A stretch of DNA of 64,000 bases from Marasmius tenuissimus (Eukaryota > Basidiomycota > Agaricomycetes > Agaricales > Marasmiaceae), in the NCBI GenBank assembly GCA_029532415.1, contig JAQOTA010000042.1, forward strand, positions 186,001-250,000, read 5' to 3'. This document shows positions 56,121-64,000 of this stretch, piece after piece; position 1 is the first letter of the stretch; the number at the start of each line of letters is the position of its first letter. The notes beneath the pieces are model-generated. The model was not told the origin of the DNA. It saw only the letters and a program-made list of their open reading frames with translations, and ran no database searches. A program made the position numbers and the translations under genes.

Positions 56121-57028
56121 CATAGACCTGGCGCGAATGAAACATCGGCAACTGTGGATAAGTATGCTCTCGTCTTAATAACGAGACATCGGTGGGGAAC
56201 CTGGTGATATCTAGGTCCGAGAAGATGGACGAGGGTCAGAAGGTTTGATTTTAGGTTCTCAGGATAAAGGGCACTCGCTCCACCTTTGACGGTTTTTGGT
56301 AGCGGACTCTAGACTAACATTGAAGTGTATCCCGTGAGATATTTCCCAATCTTTTATTGCCTTTCGTTTGTGACCTTGTGTATTTATCAATGATATTTTC
56401 ATGGTATCTGAGCCGATAATGGCGTTGGTGTAGAGCCTCGAGGGAAAAGAACGGACAGGGAGAAGTTGTACCAATCGATGGCAAATAAAGAACAACCTCT
56501 GGAACACCACTCAAGTTCACGCAGAGGATCAAGTGTGAAGTATGCGTGGCTTCATTCCGCCTGATTGAGTATTGTGCCCGCTCTTTCTACGGCTTTCCTG
56601 GCAGCCCCGGTCTGAGACTGTAACACGCCGCCAGCAACCGAAAGTGAGCCATGTGTACGGCTCTATGAGAGGAAGCCTACCTTAACTCGTTACTCACCGT
56701 CATCACAGCTATTCCTCGCTGTCGCGTCTTGTCGGCTCAGCTAAAGCCATTAGACCTCCCTACAGTATGTTGCCCGGGCGATGGAAAGAATAGAGACGTG
56801 ATGGAGGAAAAGGTCATGGTTTGGAGCCGAGAATCCCAAATGCACACCAGTTTAAGGAGAGTTTGATTTTGGTTCTTGAGTAACACTCGTATGACAAACA
56901 TGATTGCGGTCGACAAAGCTATATCAACCTGTCAGAACTCACATGGTTTTATCATGTTTCTATGCTGGGTGCTAGTGAACGGTGATGCAACGGGGGTTAT
57001 ATCCGTGTCTTTAGACACTAAGACCATG
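56121..57028. other. Spacer between membrane gene C and tRNA-Asp
   Basis: No supported gene or repeat noticed. Confidence 0.4.
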
Positions 57029-57129
57029 TCCCTGGTAGTATATCGGTTAGTACACGCGCCTGTCATAGTGGAGGGAAGATGTTTTCACTCTGTCCGCGCG
57101 AAAGCTGGGTTCGACTCCCAGCCAGGGAG
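57029..57129 (+). tRNA. tRNA-Asp(GUC), copy 5
   Basis: All stems are perfect. The 29-nt intron is the longest of the Asp set. A T7 terminator lies at 57150-57156. It is the source-like copy for the half gene at 42329. Confidence 0.9.
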
Positions 57130-57476
57130 TTGGTCTTTACTCCTTGTCATTTTTTTGTTCTAGAATATCACGCCGCAAAGGACACCTGCATTAGATGCTG
57201 ATATGTAACTTGATCTTGGCTTCAAATTCCCAGCGAAACCTGAAACTGGTTGTCTCTAGAGCTATATGTAAACCACTACTCCGGAAGAACACGTTTAGTG
57301 CGGCCGCCGGCGATTCCCCATAAGACTGGGTGAGGCACAATACGTATGAATCGTTGGCTAGTACTTCCGTCACTGAACGAAATGGGAGAGCCTGGTAAAC
57401 AGTGGAAGTCCAGGAATCAAGCCGCACGTGGGCATAGCATTTACGTTATAGAACCTACACCTGCTCCCTGAGTATC

Positions 57477-57570
57477 TCCGATGTGGTGTAGTGGCTAACA
57501 TTGCTGTCTTTCATCCGGAATGTGGTGATGTTTCGCACAGCAGCCCGGGGTTCGATTCCCCGCATCGGAA
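57477..57570 (+). tRNA. tRNA-Glu(UUC), copy 5
   Basis: All stems are perfect, with an intron of about 22 nt unlike the other copies. Confidence 0.9.
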
Positions 57571-58186
57571 TCGTCTGCCATCTGGCGACGGCGTCTTTTT
57601 ATACTCCCGCATAGACTCTGATTGACTGATCGCTTACTCTCCAGTTTCAACCTCACGAAGCCGCGTGTGCACCGAGTGGTTACGGCTATGAAATTTTCCT
57701 TTTTTTATCCCGAACGCCCACAAGCACGGTAAATCTCAAAATACTATATGTACTCGAGACGACACCGTGTTTATTGAACTTGAGCAACGCCAAGTTATCC
57801 CAGGGATGACGGATCATCTCAGCGGGATAGGACAGTATACCTAGGGCTTCCTGAAAACATCACAAGAAACATCAGATCAGAGACTGTCGAGCCAGTGCCA
57901 TGGATAGAACCAAAGACAAACCTGTTATGAGTTCAAGTCGATGATCGTTCTCATTTAACCCTCCACGCAACTTCTACCCAACAACTTTCCGCTTGGATAT
58001 AGAAGATTCGAAGGGCGATCTTCGCCACTGATCTCGAGACTAGGGGTTTTGATCTGTTGCATGAATGTCGTCCTTCCGGTCGTCGTCATCCACTAGAAGA
58101 TGATCGGACGAGGTTCAGGCCACAAGCACCGACAATATTCGCCTAATGACTGGCCAGCTAGCCGGCCTGACCACCCCATAAGATGA
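57571..58186. other. Spacer
   Basis: No supported gene. It contains an EcoRI-poor, mixed-composition stretch without repeats. Confidence 0.35.
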
Positions 58187-59277
58187 CTAGGATGACTCTG
58201 TGAAAGAATAGAGCTTGCGGGGGATCGTCTTATCGGGAGGCATCATGTAGGGAGTGTATCGAGGGGTCGGCTTGATGAAGGTGAGAAAGAAATGGAGTAG
58301 GGGGCGCCTCAACGAGAGGCCCAGATTAGTTCCTGCTGACGGGGAGAACGAGGACGAAGAATAAGATTCGATGGAACCAGCGACACTTGAATGAAAACGT
58401 ACACGCCGATCTTCCTCCGAGCAAATGAGGGTCATATCCGTAGACCAGCTCTACAAGAATAGCGGTAAGGTATGCACCACGATGTTGTATCAAAGTCACG
58501 TTTGTTTCTGCGTGTTTCGAGGGCAAACGTAATTTGCAACGCCAGCGGGAAAGAGAGTAGTAAAGTGATAGCGACGGAGTTGTATCTCTGAAAGGGAAGG
58601 GTCAGGTCCCCTCGAGCAGCTACTATCAGCGGCGAGAAGACGTACAAGTTGCCGTTAAGATGACCGTGGCCCAACAGCTCCCCTCTCTTCTAGCCGACTT
58701 CACTTTCTCGAGGGTGACGCTCGTCGACGGCGTATCCTTTCCATTGATTAGATGGAATGGCAGAGGCTGCGTGCTGTGGCTACTCGAAGGGCATGCAAGG
58801 TCGAGGAAATCGTCCCAATTTTGATCTGACTCCTGGTCCTGTGAGAGCGGTATCAGCTTAAATGTGTTTTCGATGACAGTGGAGCTATGTTTATGGAAGG
58901 CACCGTCGCTCAGCGAAGAGCCCGACATTGCTGGCATCAAACCAACCAAGATCGCGTCATAGACGAAATAGCCACCTAAACGTCCTGCACTCACCTAAAG
59001 CCTTGAGAGCACTAACACGCAAGAAGAGACAGATTCACGAAGGCGCGACGTAGGATGAGAGGGGAGACTCGTCGTGGTTTGGGTGGAAGCACGTCCGGAG
59101 AACCGAACATGAGGCGTCGGCAATTTCCGAACGCACGGACCAACTTGAGGGGAGGCTCATGATCAATAGGCAACCCTCGGATACATCGTTGATTAAGACT
59201 CGGGCCAGTAGTACGATGTTCTGCCGTACTTTTCCCGTGAAATCCCCATCCTTGACATAGTGGGGGCCATGCTTCAA
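58187..59277 (-). CDS. Putative minus-strand gene with a transmembrane segment, possibly decayed
   Basis: Protein-like minus frames line up. About 59277-59040 reads HYVKDGDFTGKVRQNIVLLA then RVLINDVSEGCLLI. About 58994-58680 reads GGYFVYDAILVGLMPAMSG, WDDFLDLACPSSSHS and TSVTLEKVKSARREG. About 58674-58432 reads GHGHLNGNLYVFSPLIVAAR, GDLTLPFQRYNSVAI and LLLSFPLALQITFALETRRN. The last part recurs at 42501-42797, and the first part's 3' end recurs at 33.85-33.96 kb and 46.56-46.64 kb. I could not assemble a full exon chain. Unknown family with at least one membrane helix. Confidence 0.35.
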
Positions 59278-59843
59278 CTTGTCTCTTTACTACGCGGGAA
59301 TCCGCAAACGAGTACACCTTACTTCCAAGGTGACTCTGTACGGAGCGTTTGCTTGCACCTTCCTCTCAATATATAAAGTACTTGTAAGTTTCCTGTCTAT
59401 TTAACCATAACGCTGACTCAATGTCGCGTCGGTTCTCGGGTTACCTGCGGTGTAGGATTGAGTGACCCAATTGCTCGTAAGATAACTACTTCCCGTTCCG
59501 ATACGCCAGTGAATTCAATAGAAATAACATTTGGCGAGCTCTTTCTCTAGGATACGGTTTGTTGTATATCTTGCACTCCATTTTGATTCCCCAAACATGC
59601 TCTCAGGTGTTGTACCGCGACAGGAGTACGTGTACAATTGACTGACTTCCCAACTCCAAGAACTCTTTAGCTACAATCAGTCTATCGGAACGAGGAGAAA
59701 CCTTGATATACTTCTCTAGCGCCAAAGATAAGATTCACAGGTTCTATTCATCAAGTGAAATTCAGGAATTTTTCCTCATCAGTCTGCTACCGAATCTGAC
59801 CCTCAAGGCAGGCTATGATAGTGCCACAATGCTCTTCAATCAC

Positions 59844-59935
59844 TCCGATGTGGTGTAGTGGCTAACATTGCTGTCTTTCATATTATCGTTCCAGTTGATT
59901 CACAGCAGCCCGGGGTTCGATTCTCCGCATCGGAA
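59844..59935 (+). tRNA. tRNA-Glu(UUC), copy 6
   Basis: The stems pair, with one G-U in the T stem (CGGGG/CTCCG), and the intron is about 20 nt. It has no tRNA-Asp partner upstream within the usual 0.45-0.87 kb. Confidence 0.85.
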
Positions 59936-62408
59936 TTCGTTCAGGACTCCGTGTTTTTACCCATCTTCCCCCCGATAATAGGTGAACACAGTATATTTTG
60001 TGAACCGTGGAAGGTTTGCGAAGGAAGGGCGCTACCACACTTCTTCTTCAGGGATTTTGAGTGAAATGTCAGATGTGACGAGCTGAGGATAGTAGGAGGA
60101 AATAGTCAGTCAGAACAGGGATCAAACCGTCGTATCGTCATCAGATGAGGATCGGAATACGAGAAGAGCACAAAAGGTATGTCAAGGGATATCTGCCCCC
60201 GAATCGTCCAACGTATAAAGCAACGGATTGCTTGTGTTCGGAATTCAAGACGTACACTAGGACACCACAGTGGCCCCGCAAAGGAGAATGGCGCAGAACT
60301 AGCGCTTCTGAGAGCGAGAGACCTTTCGGATGAATATGAGAGATATATATAGTCGCATCTGGAATTGTCCTGCGTGTTGGTATGTTGATAGACTCGCTGA
60401 GTGTAATAATAGTAGCGTCACTAGGTTGATGCTCGCTGAGTCATACTGTTTAGCCCGACAAGAGGTCACGGTCATTAAATATCTTCAAAAGACGGGCTCT
60501 CTACATTTTTGGAGAGATCGTAGAAGGATATTCCGAAGAATATTCGAGAGCTACGGAGGTGGGAAGAAACAGAGACGCGCACTATATTCTAGCAGTTGCC
60601 GATCCGAAAGAGTTTAGCTAGGGACGACCAATGCATTCTACAAAAAACGGCCTGGCTAGAGAAAGAGAATGATGATATACATTCTGTAGCAGGATTCTGG
60701 CGGAGAGTAAAGAGAGCGTCCGCACGCCTTGTTTGCAAGGCTGACATGAGGGGGAGATAAAGTCGAATCTGGAGTCGCAAGGAGGAAGGTAGCCCAAATA
60801 CGTGTGCTGCGTACGATGTCTACGAGTCGGCAAAGGTCACCTTTCTCGAGATGAAAACCTGCTTGGGTTGATGTTCGTTGGCGGCTAGTTTCCGCCGTCA
60901 TTTTGGCGAGTTCGTGGAAATGTACGTTGCGTTGTCTATCTGGCCGTCATGGATATCGTTCGACTTGTGTGCAAAAGGGTGCTGATTTTTTGTGGTCGCG
61001 TCGTAGCCGGATGTCCCTGAAGACGTGGGAGACGATGGAAGAACCACGGATGGGGAAAGAAGTGGCAAGGCGCACCACATCATAGCAGTAGCCAGTCCTA
61101 CAACGGTCATCAACACCCCCGTGTATTCAGCTAGAAGCGGTCAGCGCATGACAACAGCCAGAGCTCAGTCAGTCCGGGAGATAAGTACGGCGTAGCATGG
61201 GCATCTGCTCTGCTTTAGCCCAGACTTTCCGACGTCAAAATCAAACAAAAGACTGACATGGGACGAAGGAAAAGACAGTCGTGGTCGGGTTTGAAGTGAG
61301 TCGGAGACTCGGAGATACATGCACGAGCCATCTCCTGAATGAGGCCCGGAATTGTCCTGCCGGATCGACGAGGGCATATCAATCCTCATGGGCCGACGGT
61401 GAAGAATCGATATTCAAATGAGTCTGAAGCGGTGACGAATCAGGGGGGTGGCTTACAATGGTGAGTACGCTGCGAAGATAGTGCAAGTCACGTTCCTGTC
61501 CTGTCCATGTTAAGAAGGATCAAGCTGTATGTCAACGAAGTCTCGTGAGTTGTGAACTTTCACAAATCTGCTGATGTGAGCAGGTTCTGTCAATGAGTAA
61601 GGTTGCTCACACATTTTACAGTCTTTCTAATGTAATTTACGTGGGTGTGAGCCGAGTGTCAGCTTCTCGCAAGCAGAAACCTTGCGTGTACGTTCGGCTT
61701 GAATGGACAGCAGGAATATAAGCGAATATCCGGGACATACGGGGAGAAAAGGTGAGTAATCATATGTCGATCTCTTGGCCATACTGCTCACCGTTACATA
61801 TCGCGATGATTGCGGAAGTGGCTCGATGAACAGTTGTACATATTGACGAGAACTTGGGAAGATCTTTTAGGACCGAAGGTGCGCAGAGTCAAGATGTTCG
61901 TGACGTCGTTGTACACATTCTCGGAGCTTCGCAGGAGTTGCATTGGGAGATTGCGGGTTCGTTCTCGCATGAAACATAGGTTGGACCAGGTATACGAGAT
62001 GCAAGAGTACAGAAAATTTACAGGAATTTACCCAAACCCAGGGTAAGTGGCGAATTGACTGACCGACAACACGTTGTTACTGGGAATCCAGGGAACATCG
62101 GAATTATCTGCCTGAGCGCTAGTTCAAATTGTGCGTCTCCGTGAACCCTTCTGAGGAAGCCCGAGTCTGTGGAAAAAGCATGTAATCCCGCGACATCGCT
62201 GATGTTATCATCGTTGGATCTTGGGAAGAGCTGCGAGAACGAGTTACGAAATGTTATCCTGATCAAACCGCTGAAGGAACACGTGCTCGTTTCATTGGAA
62301 GGATCGGAGTTGATTTACCCAAACCTCGTTGATTCAGGGTCAAAACGATCGACACGCGGCAGAAACGGGCGCTGGTTTTGCCATGTATTTCCGTGTGGAT
62401 CTTTATCG
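59936..62408. other. Stretch without a supported gene
   Basis: A short minus frame from about 61107 (MTVVGLATAMMWCALPLLS) looks like a signal peptide with a Ser/Pro-rich tail, but it has no further support. Other frames lack domains. No repeat shared with the duplicated blocks was noticed. Confidence 0.35.
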
Positions 62409-62417
62409 TATATAAAG
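62409..62417 (+). promoter_or_regulatory. TATA box of the glycosyltransferase gene
   Basis: TATATAAAG lies about 60 bp before the ATG at 62477. Confidence 0.55.
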
Positions 62418-62476
62418 GCGAATGAAGACCAAGCTTGAGTCCATTATCTCGACCTTCATAACCGGCTACTCAGCAG

Positions 62477-64000
62477 ATGTCTACCCTCACATTCGAAAAA
62501 CATATCTTCGGACATGCCGTTGGTGCTTGGGGTCCGTTGAAGCTTATACCTCTTCCTTGCCAGCATTTTTGACGCTGCTTACTATTAGGACACAACAAAC
62601 CTCTTATCACTATCGCCGTTCTCATAGCTGAGACTCGAAAGGACGTCGTTTTCACGATCCTTACTATGCCTACGATGTACCCTAAAATCATGGGTGAGCT
62701 CGCGAAGCTATCCCAAGAACGGTTTAAGGCCATCGAGAGGCAAATCAAGTGAGTAGAACTTATCACTCCATCTCTATCAGTCAACTAATTGATTCTCGGA
62801 TAACAATGAAAGCGTACTCCAAGTTATCCCTCCAAACCCCGACCCATTCTACTACGCTGTCGAGATTGAAACCGAGTTCAGGAAACTGTTTGACCAGAGT
62901 GGGACTATCACTTGTTTGAACTCTGGAAAGACCATCGATTGCGCGTACTTTCCTCCTCCGAGTGTGGCTATAGTCGACGTGCGAGCTTTCGGACTTCTCC
63001 TTTGGTTTGTGGCAATACTGACCGATTTCGGGTTTACTCTATCCAGCCGTTCGCGGAGTACGCTCGGGAGGGTATTCGCGCTTGTGCTTCTCCTGAACAG
63101 GTACCCATTATTGCGTGGATGACTGGCTCAGCGGGACCTTTACTAGCGATGTGGGGTCCGGAGAAGTACGGTGGGAAGGGAGACGTTCTCTCGAGATTGG
63201 AGGAGGAGATGAAGAGAGGCAAAAGCGAGCTTGAAGCTTTTGAGTCTGAGGTGTGCCAACCCATACTTTGCATTGAGCTATCATATTTCATATTTAACTT
63301 GCAATTTAGAGTGTTTTTGGTGCAACTGACAAGGTCGTACAAGTCCCCGGATACCCGCCCTACTATGACTATGAACGGTTCACTCAGCCGGTTCCCGAAG
63401 CGATGAAAACCACGAATATGAATGCTGTACTACATGGTCTCCGGTTCATGGCCAAGACCGAGGGTCTCATTACGATCTCTTCGTCTGTGTTGGAGAAGGA
63501 GGCCGTTGAGGCGTGTCGAGAGCACTATGCGAGTATGGGCAAGTCGTATTTCTCCATTGGGCCAATGCCTACCATCCCTGCGCCTTCAAACGGCGGAAAA
63601 GGGGACGTCCAAACTCTAAACCAAGTCATCTCATTCTTGGATAGTATGAAGACTGAGTTTGGCGATAAATCGGTACTATATGTAGGTTTCTTGGTTTCAT
63701 TCCTGCTACTAGCCGACAGTATTCAATCTTGCGTGTTAGATCTCCTTCGGAACATTCTTCTGGCCGCCAGATGCCAACGTTTTTCGGGGGATAATCGATC
63801 AAATTATCGCTAGCAAGACTCCATTCATACTCGCGCACCCTTCACTGCTCCTACAACCCGACCAAAGCCTGCTAGAGGCCGTACGTGCATGTCCGACCGC
63901 TCTGGACGTAACGTGGGCGCCACAGGAACGTATATTGACTCACCCGGCCACGGGTTGGTTCCTTACTCACGGAGGGTGGAACAGCACTCAGGAGGCGTTG
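62477..64000 (+). CDS. UDP-glycosyltransferase (GT1 family), 3' end outside the window
   Basis: ATG 62477 opens [20 protein letters not shown] short intron (62532-62588) joins to [20 protein letters not shown], the N-terminal Rossmann start with the G-H catalytic-His context. Later exons give [58 protein letters not shown] and [20 protein letters not shown]. The donor-binding region follows (ISFGSIFWPPD after an intron, [19 protein letters not shown]). The PSPG signature is [20 protein letters not shown] then GWNSTQEAL at the very edge. The H-x-G-W-N-S core contacts the UDP-sugar. It likely glycosylates a small lipophilic acceptor such as a sterol or xenobiotic. Only the last 80 or so residues are missing. 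Confidence 0.9.

Noticed and set aside
1..64000. CRISPR arrays, bacterial operons, phage genes
   Set aside because: None seen; introns, split tRNAs and gene families are fungal nuclear throughout.

Overview
The window is nuclear DNA of a filamentous basidiomycete, most likely an Agaricomycete. Genes are split by short GT-AG introns, mostly about 50-63 nt. The families are typical of that group: F-box-like proteins with a hydrophobic coiled N-terminus, a DUF6535 membrane protein, a PMU1-like histidine phosphatase, secreted ricin-B-fold lectins, an orphan multi-helix membrane family, a DUF6589 protein and a fungal UDP-glycosyltransferase. The genus cannot be fixed from the sequence.

Region 1 (1-25.8 kb) is gene-bearing and mostly single copy. 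It holds a small paralogous pair at the left edge (23-193 and 4923-5381, minus) and an unrecognised minus-strand gene (about 3.4-4.77 kb). Three F-box-like loci follow: one intact (7105-8799), one with an in-frame UGA at a conserved Trp (9236-10876), and one eroded (11270-12706). Next come an MFS sugar porter with an apparent frameshift (12942-15128), a DUF6535 gene (17606-20157), a nine-exon histidine-phosphatase gene (21470-22861) and a damaged lectin gene (23312-24039).

Region 2 (25.8-60 kb) is a repeat-built accessory region. A block carrying lectin, tRNA-Asp, tRNA-Glu, tRNA-Asp, tRNA-Glu and a multi-helix membrane-protein gene occurs twice in direct orientation (about 25.8-42.33 kb and 42.79-52.33 kb). 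A partial third unit lies at about 54.8-59.9 kb. In total there are five tRNA-Asp(GUC) genes, a half tRNA-Asp, six tRNA-Glu(UUC) genes and one tRNA-Glu pseudogene, all on the plus strand. The tRNAs carry introns whose length and sequence differ from copy to copy.

The two block copies act as each other's insertion-free control. They date and delimit four mobile insertions: a 4.2-kb TIR element carrying an intact DUF6589 gene (28454-32629, 9-bp direct repeats, empty site in the other block); a TA-flanked element (36593-37405); a hAT-type MITE nested inside it (36907-37286, 8-bp TSD); and a second hAT-type MITE (51625-52020, 8-bp TSD, empty site in the other block). A CpG-free fold-back element lies at 53072-54127.

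The most interesting candidate system is the DUF6589 element. It has about 157-bp terminal inverted repeats. Each end carries an 11-bp perfect hairpin whose stem sequences differ between the ends while pairing and loop are kept. This suggests that DUF6589 is the transposase of a structured-end DNA transposon family.

Region 3 (60-64 kb) has little until a UDP-glycosyltransferase gene begins at 62477 with a TATA box. That gene runs off the right edge just after its PSPG-like signature.
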